Shown: positions 42,299-51,405, counted from the first letter of the stretch. The stretch is 64,000 nt of DNA from Pseudomonas wayambapalatensis (GCA_014268975.2 CP077096.1:3757501-3821500); one strand, 5' to 3'. Program-made: numbers and translations. Notes: generated by a model not told the origin, from the letters alone.

Positions 42299-42310
42299 AT
42301 TGTCGACAAT
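42299..42310. promoter_or_regulatory. GntR operator-like palindrome ATTGTCGACAAT
   Basis: A perfect 12-base palindrome in the AT-rich gap upstream of the prp regulator. FCD-type GntR proteins usually bind TTGTnnACAA-like sites. Its centre is 73 bases from that of the start-overlapping copy, close to seven helical turns, which would allow a repression loop (inference). Confidence 0.62.
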
Positions 42311-42500
42311 TGTCTAATAACGAACTTACCTCACGCTGTCGCGGTCTCATCGCAGCGCGCTGGCGTCAAGACGTCGGCGTGATAGAATGCCGCGCTTCCC
42401 AAGGATTACGGATAGTGTGCCTGTCATCATTTCATGCTGTTGACAGATGAACGAGGCGCTTGCGCCCTGCCCCGAACACAGACAGCACCGCGCCAGGACT

Positions 42501-43037
42501 ATGAGACCCACGTTTTATTCACTGTTGTTCAGCCTCGCCTTGCTGCCGGCGCTTGGCCATGCGGCCGAAAAGACCGTGTACGGCCTGAACGAATACGCCC
42601 GCCTGGGCGATCTTGACCTCGAAGTGGCCGCCAAGCTCGACACCGGCGCCAAGACCGCCTCGCTCAGCGCACGCGACATCAAGCGCTTCAAGCGCGATGG
42701 CGAAAGCTGGGTGCGCTTCTACCTGGCCATCGACGCCGCCCACAAGCACCCCATCGAACGCCCACTGGCCCGCGTCAGCAAGATCAAGCGGCGTGCCGGT
42801 GACTACGACCCGGACGAAGGCAAGGCCTACACCGCCCGTCCGGTGATCGAACTGAACATCTGCATGGGCCAGGCCCTGCGCACCATCGAAGTCAACCTCA
42901 CCGACCGCAGCGCCTTCCAGTTCCCGCTGCTGATCGGCTCCGAGGCACTCAAGCACTTCGACGCGCTGGTCGACCCCAGCCTCAAATACGCCGCCGGCAA
43001 ACCTGCCTGTGCCACCGAAGCTCCCAAAGTAGAGTAA
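42501..43037 (+). CDS. Retropepsin-like aspartic protease, secreted (RloA-type)
   Basis: A 178-residue protein: signal peptide (about 1-21, ending GHA-A) and a retropepsin-like domain (about 25-165), in older annotation called ATP-dependent zinc protease. The catalytic Asp-Thr-Gly is seen in KLDTGAKT (about 46-53), as in single-Asp aspartic proteases that work as dimers. The ATG at 42501 after CAGGA gives a clean signal peptide; an upstream ATG adds 18 residues of no homology. First gene of a three-gene operon with the transglutaminase-like and ATP-grasp proteins. Confidence 0.85.
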   Translation: MRPTFYSLLFSLALLPALGHAAEKTVYGLNEYARLGDLDLEVAAKLDTGAKTASLSARDIKRFKRDGESWVRFYLAIDAAHKHPIERPLARVSKIKRRAGDYDPDEGKAYTARPVIELNICMGQALRTIEVNLTDRSAFQFPLLIGSEALKHFDALVDPSLKYAAGKPACATEAPKVE

Positions 43038-43042
43038 TTCCG

Positions 43043-44578
43043 ATGCGCTCTCTTACCCTGCACCTGAAAGTCCTGATCACCATCCTGGTGCTGCTGGGCG
43101 TGACGGTCACCTGCTACCAGATCTTCATCCTGGGCATCCCGGTGACCGAAGACGAGACCGACGATCTGTGGAACATCGACGCCAAGGTCGAGTTCGTCGC
43201 CAGTCCCAAGGACCCGGTGAAGATCCAGATGTTCGTGCCGCCGCTGAACCGCGACTACGTGAGCCTCAACGAGAGCTTCATCTCCAACAACTACGGGGTC
43301 AGCGTCAATCGCACCGACGGCAATCGCAAGGTCACCTGGTCGGCTCGCCGCGCCAGTGGCAACCAGACCCTTTACTACCGCCTGGTCCTGACCAAGCGCT
43401 ACAGCACCGAGAAAGCCAAGATCAAGGGTCCGACCTTCCGTGACAGCCTGGCGGTCGAAGGCCCCGAAAAGATCGCCGCCGAAGCACTGATGGCACCGAT
43501 TCGCCAACACTCTGCCGACGTCGAGACCTTCGTCAGCGAAACCATCAAGCGTGTCAACAACGCCAACGACGACAACGCCAAGCTGCTGCTGGCCGGCGAC
43601 AACTCCCCCATGAAGAAAGCCCAGGTCATCGACCTGCTGCTGTCGATCGCCCACGTGCCGATGGAAAAGGTCCATACCATCCGCCTGGTTGCCGACACCC
43701 CGCAGAGCCCTGAGCTGTGGCTGCGCAGCTTCAACGGCAACGCCTGGCTGTACTTCAACCCGGAAACCGGCGAGCAAGGCCTGCCCAGTGACCGCCTGCT
43801 GTGGTGGACCGGCGATGAAAACCTGATCACCGTCGATGGCGGCAAGAAGGCCACCGTTACCTTCAGCATGAACAACAGCGAGATGAACGCCATCCGCCTG
43901 GCCAAGCTGACCGACGAGAACACCGACGCCGACTTCCTCGAATACTCCCTGTACGGCCTGCCGCTGCAAACCCAGCAGACCTTCATGATCATGGTGATGA
44001 TCCCGATCGGCGTGCTGGTCATCCTCGTACTGCGCAACCTGATCGGCATTCAGACCCTTGGCACCTTCACCCCGGTGCTGATTGCCCTGGCCTTCCGCGA
44101 AACGCAGCTAGGCTTCGGCATCGTGCTGTTCACGGTGATCACCGCCCTGGGCCTTTCGCTGCGCTCCTATCTTGAACACCTGAAGCTGCAGATGCTGCCC
44201 CGCCTGTCGGTGGTGCTGACCTTCGTCGTGGTGCTGATCGCTGCGATCAGCCTGTTCAGCCACAAGCTGGGCCTGGAGCGCGGGCTGTCGGTGGCGCTGT
44301 TCCCGATGGTGATCCTGACCATGACCATCGAGCGCCTGTCGATCACCTGGGAAGAACGTGGCGGCGGCCATGCGATGAAAGTCGCCGTCGGCACCCTGTT
44401 CGCAGCCTCGCTGGCGCACCTGCTGATGACCGTGCCGGAAGCCGTGTACTTCGTCTTCACCTTCCCGGCCGTGCTGCTGATCCTGGTGGGCTTCATGCTG
44501 GCGATGGGTCGCTATCGCGGCTACCGCCTGACCGAGCTCGTTCGCTTCAAGGCATTCCTGAAGAAGGCTGACGCCTGA
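43043..44578 (+). CDS. Inactive-transglutaminase-like protein fused to seven membrane helices
   Basis: A 511-residue membrane protein: one N-terminal membrane helix (about 8-30), a large periplasmic part with a transglutaminase-like domain (about 50-290), then about seven hydrophobic helices (about 310-500). The usual Cys-His-Asp triad is not obvious, consistent with family members described as inactive transglutaminase-7TM proteins. It starts five bases after the protease and its stop overlaps the ligase start (TGATG). Probably part of a periplasmic peptide-handling or sensing complex. Confidence 0.85.
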   Translation: MRSLTLHLKVLITILVLLGVTVTCYQIFILGIPVTEDETDDLWNIDAKVEFVASPKDPVKIQMFVPPLNRDYVSLNESFISNNYGVSVNRTDGNRKVTWSARRASGNQTLYYRLVLTKRYSTEKAKIKGPTFRDSLAVEGPEKIAAEALMAPIRQHSADVETFVSETIKRVNNANDDNAKLLLAGDNSPMKKAQVIDLLLSIAHVPMEKVHTIRLVADTPQSPELWLRSFNGNAWLYFNPETGEQGLPSDRLLWWTGDENLITVDGGKKATVTFSMNNSEMNAIRLAKLTDENTDADFLEYSLYGLPLQTQQTFMIMVMIPIGVLVILVLRNLIGIQTLGTFTPVLIALAFRETQLGFGIVLFTVITALGLSLRSYLEHLKLQMLPRLSVVLTFVVVLIAAISLFSHKLGLERGLSVALFPMVILTMTIERLSITWEERGGGHAMKVAVGTLFAASLAHLLMTVPEAVYFVFTFPAVLLILVGFMLAMGRYRGYRLTELVRFKAFLKKADA

Positions 44579-45558
44579 TGTTCGGACTGATCAAGACGTG
44601 GAAAGCCCTGGAGGCCCGGGGCATCATGGGTATCAACCGGCGCAACGCGGACTATGTTCTGAAGTACAACAAACGCCACCTGTACCCGATCGTCGACGAC
44701 AAGATCATCACCAAGGAGCGCGCACTGGCGGCCGGTATCCATGTGCCGGAGATGTACGGCATCATCGAAACCGAAAAAGAGATCGAAAAGCTCGACGAGA
44801 TCATCGGCGGGCGTAGCGACTTCGTGATCAAGCCAGCGCAGGGCGCTGGCGGCGATGGCATCCTGGTAGTCGCCGACCGCTTCGAGGACCGTTATCGCAC
44901 GGTCTCTGGCAAGATCATCAGCCATGAGGAAATCGAGCACCAGATCTCGAGCATTCTCACCGGGCTGTATTCGCTGGGTGGGCACCGCGACCGAGCCCTG
45001 ATCGAGTACCGCGTCACCCCCGACCAGATCTTCAAGAGCATCAGCTACGAAGGCGTGCCTGACATCCGCATCATCGTGCTGATGGGCTACCCCGTGATGG
45101 CCATGCTGCGCCTGCCGACCCGCCAGTCCGGCGGCAAGGCCAACCTGCACCAGGGTGCGATCGGCGTCGGCGTGGACCTCGCCACTGGCGTCACCCTGCG
45201 CGGCACCTGGCTGAACCGGATCATCAGCAAACACCCGGACACCACCAACGCAGTGGACGGCGTGCAGCTGCCGAACTGGGACGGCTTCATGAAGCTGGCT
45301 GCCAGTTGCTACGAGCTGTGCGGGCTGGGCTACATCGGCGTGGACATGGTGCTGGACCAGGACAAGGGCCCGCTGATCCTGGAGCTCAACGCCCGCCCCG
45401 GCCTGAACATCCAGATCGCCAACGACTGCGGCCTGACCCAGCGCACCCACGCCATCGAGGCGCATATCGAGGCGCTGGCCAAGGACGGCGTCAGCGAAGA
45501 TGCCGAGACTCGCGTGCGGGTGGCACAGGGGCTGTTCGGCCACGTCGTCCAGCAATGA
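44578..45558 (+). CDS. Alpha-L-glutamate ligase-like ATP-grasp enzyme
   Basis: A 326-residue ATP-grasp ligase of the RimK-related group. The ATP-binding KPAQGAGGDGILVV loop (about 81-94) and metal-binding residues in LELNARPG (about 267-274) are present. It should form an amide bond between an amino acid or glutamate and a carboxylate acceptor. The acceptor is unknown; the coupled protease and membrane protein suggest a small modified peptide as product or substrate (inference from the known gene trio). Confidence 0.88.
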   Translation: MFGLIKTWKALEARGIMGINRRNADYVLKYNKRHLYPIVDDKIITKERALAAGIHVPEMYGIIETEKEIEKLDEIIGGRSDFVIKPAQGAGGDGILVVADRFEDRYRTVSGKIISHEEIEHQISSILTGLYSLGGHRDRALIEYRVTPDQIFKSISYEGVPDIRIIVLMGYPVMAMLRLPTRQSGGKANLHQGAIGVGVDLATGVTLRGTWLNRIISKHPDTTNAVDGVQLPNWDGFMKLAASCYELCGLGYIGVDMVLDQDKGPLILELNARPGLNIQIANDCGLTQRTHAIEAHIEALAKDGVSEDAETRVRVAQGLFGHVVQQ

Positions 45559-45566
45559 CTCCAGCA

Positions 45567-45592
45567 CAGGCCGTCCCTGCAGGGGCGGCCTG
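45567..45592. terminator. GC-rich hairpin after the protease-ligase operon
   Basis: Two 13-base arms, CAGGCCGTCCCTG and CAGGGGCGGCCTG, pairing fully with one wobble. It lies eight bases after the ligase stop. No T-run follows, so termination would be weak or Rho-dependent. Confidence 0.5.
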
Positions 45593-45667
45593 CTCCAACT
45601 GGTGCTAGGCACTTTTCCTACAGCGGCCTACAATCCCCCTCCTTGATTTTCATCGCCGTCCATTCCG

Positions 45668-47011
45668 ATGCCGACCTGTACGCTGCACCCCCTGCCCTAC
45701 CAGCCCGATCCTGCGCATTACTTCAGCCGCTTGCGCCTGGCCCCCGGCGCCATCCTGCTCGACAGCGCCCGTCCGGTCGCCGAGCGCGGGCGCTTCGACC
45801 TGTTCAGTGCCTGGCCGCTGCAACAACTACAAGCACAGAACGGCGAAAGCGGCGAAAGCTATCTGCAGCGGTTGCGCGAGGCGCTGGCGGGACTTGGCGA
45901 GGCTACGCTGCCCGAGGGCAGCAAACTGCCGTTCGCCGGCGGACTGATCGGCTACCTGAGCTATGACTTCGGCCGGCGCCTGGAGCATCTACCGCACCTG
46001 GCGACAGACGACCTCGGCCTGCCCGATGCGCAACTGGGCCTGTACGCCTGGGCTGCCATCACCGATCACCAGCTGCGCACCAGCCAACTGGTGTTCCATC
46101 CCGCCTTGCCCAGCAGCGAACGCGAGCGCCTGATCCGCCTGTTCGAGGGCGATGACAGGTCACCCAACGGAACCTTCAAGCTGCTCGCGCCCATGCAGGG
46201 CGACCTTCGTGCCGAGCAGTACCACGCGGCCTTCGATCAGGTACAACGCTACATCCACGCCGGAGACTGCTACCAGATCAACCTCACGCAGCGCTTTCGC
46301 GCCCCCTGCCAGGGCGACCCGTGGCAGGCGTACCAAGCGCTGCGCAGCGCCTGCCCGACGCCCTTCTCCGGCTTCCAGCAGTTGAGCCCAGACAGCGCAC
46401 TGCTGAGTTTTTCGCCAGAGCGCTTCATCCGAGTCAATCAGGGCGACGTCGAGACTCGCCCAATCAAAGGCACCCGCCCACGCTCGCCAGACCCGGAGCA
46501 AGACCTGCGCAACGCTCGCGAGCTGCAAGCCAGCACCAAGGATCGCTCGGAGAACCTGATGATCGTCGACCTGCTGCGCAACGACATCGGCCGTACCTGC
46601 GAGATCGGTTCGGTGAAGGTGCCGGAATTGTTCAGCCTGGAGAGCTACCCCAACGTCCACCACCTGGTCAGCAGCGTCACCGGACGCCTGGCCGTCGGCA
46701 AGGATGCATTGGACCTGATCGCCGGCAGTTTCCCCGGCGGCTCGATCACCGGGGCTCCGAAGATCCGCGCCATGCAGATCATCGATGAACTGGAGCCGAC
46801 ACGCCGGGCACTGTACTGCGGGTCGCTGCTATACGTTGACGTGCGCGGCGAGATGGACAGCTCGATCGCCATCCGCAGCCTGCTGATCAAGGATGGCCAG
46901 GTCAGTTGCTGGGGCGGTGGCGCCGTGGTGGCTGATTCGGCGTGGGAGGCCGAATACGAGGAGTCGATCGCCAAGGTGCGGGTGTTGATGGAGACCTTGC
47001 AGGGCCTATAG
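45668..47011 (+). CDS. pabB: Aminodeoxychorismate synthase component I
   Basis: A 447-residue chorismate-binding enzyme that makes 4-amino-4-deoxychorismate for folate. Conserved motifs: DCYQINLTQRF (about 199-209), PIKGTRPR (the PabB-type KGT/RPR), DRSENLMIVDLLRND, and GSITGAPK. The length and motifs separate it from TrpE (about 490). No glutamine amidotransferase partner (pabA) is adjacent, as is usual when it is shared with trpG. The ribosome binding site is poor. Confidence 0.92.
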   Translation: MPTCTLHPLPYQPDPAHYFSRLRLAPGAILLDSARPVAERGRFDLFSAWPLQQLQAQNGESGESYLQRLREALAGLGEATLPEGSKLPFAGGLIGYLSYDFGRRLEHLPHLATDDLGLPDAQLGLYAWAAITDHQLRTSQLVFHPALPSSERERLIRLFEGDDRSPNGTFKLLAPMQGDLRAEQYHAAFDQVQRYIHAGDCYQINLTQRFRAPCQGDPWQAYQALRSACPTPFSGFQQLSPDSALLSFSPERFIRVNQGDVETRPIKGTRPRSPDPEQDLRNARELQASTKDRSENLMIVDLLRNDIGRTCEIGSVKVPELFSLESYPNVHHLVSSVTGRLAVGKDALDLIAGSFPGGSITGAPKIRAMQIIDELEPTRRALYCGSLLYVDVRGEMDSSIAIRSLLIKDGQVSCWGGGAVVADSAWEAEYEESIAKVRVLMETLQGL

Positions 47012-47030
47012 CCGATGATTCGCCTGTAGG

Positions 47031-47068
47031 AGCGGCGGTTCGGCGCCCCGACTTGCCCGCGAAGCAGG
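47031..47068. repeat. Degenerate single REP unit after pabB
   Basis: CTGTAGGAGCGG and CTTGCCCGCGAA parts of a REP unit separated by an imperfect middle (CGGTTCGGCGCCCCGA), so the hairpin is weaker than in other REPs of the window. Confidence 0.55.
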
Positions 47069-47161
47069 CACCCTCTATTCGAGCCCGTCTACCCCGCCAT
47101 TTTTTGTTACCATCGCCCCATTACGAGCGCACAGCGCCATACACACGATGGAAACCGCCTG

Positions 47162-47896
47162 ATGAGCCAACCCTTCGACGTCGCCGCCCTGGCCGCGACC
47201 TATGCCAGCAAGTCCCCGCAGGACATTCTCAAGCTCGCCTTCGAACACTTCGGCGACGACCTGTGGATCTCATTCAGCGGTGCCGAGGACGTGGTGCTGG
47301 TAGACATGGCCTGGAAGCTGAACAAGCAAGTCAAGGTGTTCAGCCTCGACACCGGTCGCCTGCACCCGGAAACCTATCGCTTCATCGACCAGGTTCGCGA
47401 GCAGTACAACCTGCCGATCGAAATCCTCAGCCCGGATCGCACCAAGCTCGATCCTTTCGTCAAGGAAAAGGGCCTGTTCAGCTTCTACAAGGATGGCCAT
47501 GGCGAATGCTGTGGCATCCGCAAGATCGAGCCGCTGCGTCGCAAGCTGGCCACCGTCAGCGCCTGGGCCACCGGCCAGCGCCGCGATCAGAGCCCTGGCA
47601 CCCGCAGCCAGGTCGCGGCACTGGAGATCGATTCGGCGTTCTCCACGCCCGAACGCACCCTGTACAAGTTCAACCCCCTGGCGCAGATGAGCAGCGCGGA
47701 AGTCTGGGGTTATATCCGCATGCTCGAGCTGCCGTACAACAGCCTGCACGAACGCGGCTTCATCAGCATCGGCTGCGAACCCTGCACCCGCCCGGTGCTG
47801 CCGAACCAGCACGAGCGTGAAGGACGCTGGTGGTGGGAAGAGTCGACTCAAAAGGAATGCGGGCTGCACGCCGGCAACCTGATCAGCAAGGCCTGA
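47162..47896 (+). CDS. cysH: Adenylyl-sulfate (APS-type) reductase
   Basis: A 244-residue PAPS/APS reductase that reduces activated sulfate to sulfite with thioredoxin. The two cysteine pairs CC (in GECCGIRKIEP) and CxxC (in GCEPCTRP) bind a [4Fe-4S] cluster, the mark of the APS-using type found in Pseudomonas. The catalytic Cys is in KECGLHAG near the C-terminus. The SFSGAEDVVL nucleotide loop is near residues 38-47. It converges on cysB, its likely activator. Confidence 0.94.
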   Translation: MSQPFDVAALAATYASKSPQDILKLAFEHFGDDLWISFSGAEDVVLVDMAWKLNKQVKVFSLDTGRLHPETYRFIDQVREQYNLPIEILSPDRTKLDPFVKEKGLFSFYKDGHGECCGIRKIEPLRRKLATVSAWATGQRRDQSPGTRSQVAALEIDSAFSTPERTLYKFNPLAQMSSAEVWGYIRMLELPYNSLHERGFISIGCEPCTRPVLPNQHEREGRWWWEESTQKECGLHAGNLISKA

Positions 47897-47902
47897 AAAC
47901 AA

Positions 47903-47970
47903 ACGGGGCAAGCCCGCACCTACACAAAACCTGTAGGAGCGGGCTTGCCCCGCGATAGGCCGCGACGCGG
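47903..47970. repeat. REP palindrome pair between cysH and cysB
   Basis: GGGGCAAGCCCGCACC and GGAGCGGGCTTGCCCCGC in inverted order about 15 bases apart, plus a GGCCGCGACGCGGCC palindrome at its right end. It separates two convergent genes and may serve as their transcript end. Confidence 0.82.
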
Positions 47971-47988
47971 CCCCTGCCTCATGCCAAC

Positions 47989-48963
47989 TCAGTGCACGGG
48001 CAGCTCAACCCCTTCGAACAGTTCTTCCAGCTCCTGCTTGTTGTGGCACTGGATCGCCTTGGCCATCACTTCGCGGGTCAGGTGCGGCGCGAACTTCTCG
48101 ATGAAATCGCACATGAAGCCACGCAGGAAAGTGCCACGGCGGAAGCCGATCTTGGTGATACTGGCTTCGAACAGCTCGCTCGCATCCAGGCACACCAGGT
48201 CGCTGTCGAGCTTCGGATCGACCGCCATCTTCGCGACGATGCCCACACCCAGGCCCAGGCGTACATAAGTCTTGATCACATCGGCGTCTGCGGCGGTGAA
48301 CACCACCTTCGGGGTCAGGCCGCGATGGTTGAACGCTTCGTCGAGCTTGGAACGGCCCGTGAAACCGAACACGTAGGTGACGATGGGGTACTCGGCCACC
48401 GCTTCGAGGGTCAGCTTCGGCAGCTTGGTCAGCGGGTGCCCCTGGGGCACCACCACGCAACGATTCCATTTGTAGCACGGCATCATGATCAGATCACCGA
48501 ACAGCTCCAGCGCCTCGGTGGCGATAGCGAAATCGACAGTGCCGTCAGCGGCCATCTCGGCGATCTGCATCGGCGAGCCCTGGTGCATGTGCAGTGATAC
48601 TTCAGGGTACTGCTTGATGAAGTTGCTGATCACAGGAGGCAACGCATAGCGGGCCTGGGTGTGGGTGGTCGCGATGGACAGCGTGCCCTTCTTCTCGTTG
48701 GAGAACTCCTGGGCGATCTGCTTGATGCTTTCGACCTTGCGCAGGATCTCGCCAGCAGTGGTGATGATGCGCTCGCCCGCCGGGGTGACGCGGGTCAGGT
48801 GCTTGCCGCTGCGGGCGAAGACTTCGACGCCCAGTTCGTCCTCGAGGAGACGGATCTGCTTGCTGATCCCGGGCTGAGAGGTGTACAGGCTCTGCGCGGT
48901 CGCGGAGACGTTGAGGTCATGGTGCGCTACTTCCCAGATATAGCGCAGTTGTTGAAGCTTCAT
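47989..48963 (-). CDS. cysB: LysR-type regulator CysB
   Basis: A 324-residue LysR regulator of cysteine synthesis and sulfur-starvation genes. The N-terminus MKLQQLRYIWEVAHHDLNVS and the winged helix with LYTSQPGISKQIRLLEDELG are typical CysB. The effector domain (about 90-300), which binds N-acetylserine or sulfate in this family, contains the family's TTHTQARY motif. No other gene fits between it and the convergent cysH. Confidence 0.95.
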   Translation of the reverse strand: MKLQQLRYIWEVAHHDLNVSATAQSLYTSQPGISKQIRLLEDELGVEVFARSGKHLTRVTPAGERIITTAGEILRKVESIKQIAQEFSNEKKGTLSIATTHTQARYALPPVISNFIKQYPEVSLHMHQGSPMQIAEMAADGTVDFAIATEALELFGDLIMMPCYKWNRCVVVPQGHPLTKLPKLTLEAVAEYPIVTYVFGFTGRSKLDEAFNHRGLTPKVVFTAADADVIKTYVRLGLGVGIVAKMAVDPKLDSDLVCLDASELFEASITKIGFRRGTFLRGFMCDFIEKFAPHLTREVMAKAIQCHNKQELEELFEGVELPVH

Positions 48964-49007
48964 AGATTCCCCTCGAATCAGCGGTAGGTCACCGGCTGCT
49001 GGCAGCG

Positions 49008-49046
49008 ACGATTTATAACTATATTAGTGGTATGAGAAATAAATCT
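49008..49046. promoter_or_regulatory. AT-rich imperfect inverted repeat upstream of cysB
   Basis: GATTTATAAC on the left and AAATAAATC on the right frame a short AT-rich stretch about 45-85 bases before the cysB start. CysB sites are long and AT-rich and cysB is autoregulated in related bacteria, so this is a candidate operator. Consensus for CysB is loose; confidence is low. Confidence 0.35.
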
Positions 49047-49090
49047 AGAACTATTTTGTTACACCCCAAGGAAAAGACCTACCGCTAGCT

Positions 49091-49588
49091 TCAGACTTTC
49101 CTACGCCCCAAATGCTGTGCCAACGGCACCATGTACACCGGCACCGGTGACAGTTGCAGCAGCCGTACCGCTGTGCGGCCAATCGGCACATCGACACCCG
49201 CGCCCTCGGCATGGCTGCCGAAGATCAACAGGTCGACCGCCAGGCGCTGGGCCTGCTCCAGAATCACTTGCGCAGGATCCCCCTGGCGCACCCGCACGGC
49301 CTTGATCACCGCCAGATCGGCCGCCTCGCCCAATTCCTCGCGAAAATTTTCCAGCACCCGCTGCTCGATGTTGGCCATCACCGTGTTGACCCCCTGGGAG
49401 TGCAGGCGGTCGAGGGTCTGCTCATCGAGATAACTTTGCAGTAACGACTCGGCGAACTGGCCCATGGGTTCGACGGCGTGGATCACGTACAACTCTGCGT
49501 TGAAGGTCCGCGCCAGGGCCAAGGCGTGTTGCATGACGAAGGGCGCGTAGACGCCGAGATCGGTGGCGTACAGCATGGAACGGATCAT
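49091..49588 (-). CDS. Universal stress protein
   Basis: A 165-residue single-domain UspA-fold protein. It opens with RSMLYATDLG and closes with the ATP-binding loop GSHAEGAGVDVPIGRTAVRLLQLSPVPV-type (Gly-rich, about 125-150). The ATG at 49588 has a GGAGGAGG site; the open frame extends 62 codons upstream with no homology. Probably binds ATP and supports stress survival; no neighbour suggests a special job. Confidence 0.87.
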   Translation of the reverse strand: MIRSMLYATDLGVYAPFVMQHALALARTFNAELYVIHAVEPMGQFAESLLQSYLDEQTLDRLHSQGVNTVMANIEQRVLENFREELGEAADLAVIKAVRVRQGDPAQVILEQAQRLAVDLLIFGSHAEGAGVDVPIGRTAVRLLQLSPVPVYMVPLAQHLGRRKV

Positions 49589-49685
49589 TCGGCCTCCTCC
49601 ACTGCCACGGGGGCAGAGCAAGCTACAGCTTAGCAGTGCCGTGGAGAGCCGCTTCGCCGTCCGGCGCAGCGGCCAGCCATACACT

Positions 49686-50633
49686 TCAGCCCGCGCAGTT
49701 GCGCCGGTCGATGAACGCCAGCGCCTGGTACAGCACTTCCATCTTCGGCAAGTGGCAACCGGCCTCGCGGGCACGGGCCAGGGGTTCGCCGTAGATCACC
49801 TGCAACTCCAGCGGCCGCTGCTGAGCATGATCGTGGTACATGCTCGGCCAGTAGTCAGGCATCTGCTCGGTGACCCGGAACAGGTGCTCGGCATAGCCTT
49901 CCGGCAGTGGATGCCCGCAGGCCCGTGCGCCCTCGACCACTTCGGCCATCAGCCCGCGAATCAGCGCGCGGCTGTCGGGGTCGCCCATCAGAGGCGTCGT
50001 GCTGGCCTGCAGCAACACCGACAGGCCGTTGTACGGCACGTTCCACACCAGCTTCTGCCAGCGCGCCTGAACGAGGTTGTCCATCGGCTGCGAGTCGACC
50101 CCCGCAGCGCGGAACAATTCGGCGCCCTCGGCGACAATGGCTGCACCGCGGTCGTCGCTGGGGCCGCTGTGGTAACCCAGGTTGACCGCGCCCAGTGCCT
50201 GGTGGCGGATCACCCCGGGCGCTTCGCGGTTCACACAGATAAAGCACAGCCCCCCGAGCAGGTGCATGTCGTCGCGCAACGCGCCACGCAACTGCTCCTC
50301 GACGCCCAGGCCATTCTGCAGCAACACCACCTTGGCACCGGGCGCTCCCGCCTGGACGATCAGCGGCGCCAACTCGGCGTTACTGGTGGCCTTGGTGCCG
50401 ATCAGCAACCAGTCGCACTGCGGCATGTCACTGGCCGAGGCATAGGCCTGGACCTTCATCTGCAGCTCTCCGTGCACGGCGCTGTTCAGGGTCAGCCCCT
50501 GCTCATGCACCACGCCATATTCGCTGCGCAGCAGAAAGTGCACGTCAAAACCGGCACGCGCCAGCATCAGCCCATAGAAGCCACCGATGGCACCGCTACC
50601 GATGATGCCGATGCGTTTGTTACGAGTATCCAT
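49686..50633 (-). CDS. Ketopantoate-reductase-like NADP oxidoreductase
   Basis: A 315-residue ApbA/PanE-family enzyme. It has the Rossmann motif GIIGSGAIGGFYG (about 8-20), the catalytic lysine in KLVWNVPYN (about 186-194) and the two-domain length of the family. The canonical reaction is NADPH reduction of 2-dehydropantoate to pantoate. Pseudomonads carry several such paralogs, so pantothenate synthesis is not certain for this one. Divergent from the PilZ-like gene. Confidence 0.85.
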   Translation of the reverse strand: MDTRNKRIGIIGSGAIGGFYGLMLARAGFDVHFLLRSEYGVVHEQGLTLNSAVHGELQMKVQAYASASDMPQCDWLLIGTKATSNAELAPLIVQAGAPGAKVVLLQNGLGVEEQLRGALRDDMHLLGGLCFICVNREAPGVIRHQALGAVNLGYHSGPSDDRGAAIVAEGAELFRAAGVDSQPMDNLVQARWQKLVWNVPYNGLSVLLQASTTPLMGDPDSRALIRGLMAEVVEGARACGHPLPEGYAEHLFRVTEQMPDYWPSMYHDHAQQRPLELQVIYGEPLARAREAGCHLPKMEVLYQALAFIDRRNCAG

Positions 50634-50751
50634 ACCGCTCTCCTGTCGAAGCGATGACTGTCTGTCCGATTTTCTTACAGTGAATCAGCCGGTTTGCGAT
50701 CTTTCACTATACTCAGGCCATGAAGGTCAAATAATCGACACGGAGTCGACG

Positions 50752-51279
50752 ATGTGTGGATTTCTGCCTCACCCTGACGGGATTCCGGTCGAGCTGAATC
50801 TTCGCCCGTCTCCCAGCCTGTTCCGTCGGCACCTGCATACCCTGGGGCTTGGCGGCATCGCTTGCAACCATCCGCGTGCCTACCGTCGCGGCACTGCAGT
50901 GGAAGTGGTCATTCCTTCATTGGGCGCACAGGCACGCTATGCCGGTTATGTTGCCTGGTGCCAGCGGCTGGATGCTGGCTACCGCGTGGGCATCGCCTTC
51001 ACCGACGACCAGGCGCTGTTCGGCGCACGCATGGGTGAGCAGGTTTGCCATATTCATCATTACTGCCAACTGCACCAGCAACATGACCTGCAGGGCGAAC
51101 AGGCGCAGGCGTTGGCACAGCAGTGGATCGCCCAGCACGGCGCCGAATTCTCCGAAGCAGCGCTGCTGGGCGAACACCCCCTGATGTCGCCGCCGTCGGC
51201 GAGCCCACTGCGCGATCCTTGTATCGCGATCGGCCTGCAAGGCAGCTCGCGCACGGGCAAGTCACCTTTTCAGCGCTGA
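50752..51279 (+). CDS. PilZ-like domain protein
   Basis: A 175-residue protein with a PilZ-type barrel (about 20-95: RRHLHTLGLGGIAC ... AYRRGTAVEVVIP ... GYRVGIAF) and a Gln/His-rich C-terminal part. The c-di-GMP motifs RxxxR and (D/N)xSxxG are degenerate (the second reads LGLGG), so ligand binding is doubtful. The ATG at 50752 has GGAG upstream; the longer open frame has no homology. It is a single gene between a divergent reductase gene and DAHP synthase. Confidence 0.7.
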   Translation: MCGFLPHPDGIPVELNLRPSPSLFRRHLHTLGLGGIACNHPRAYRRGTAVEVVIPSLGAQARYAGYVAWCQRLDAGYRVGIAFTDDQALFGARMGEQVCHIHHYCQLHQQHDLQGEQAQALAQQWIAQHGAEFSEAALLGEHPLMSPPSASPLRDPCIAIGLQGSSRTGKSPFQR

Positions 51280-51405
51280 CAGCCCCCTGCCCATTGTCGC
51301 GCCCGATGTAACGCGCTAAGGTTCGGCTCCCCGCTGCGAACAATCTGCTGCTGGGCCGCACGGGGTTTGCTGGCGGCCGGCACCCGTGACCTGACGAGTA
51401 ACACG

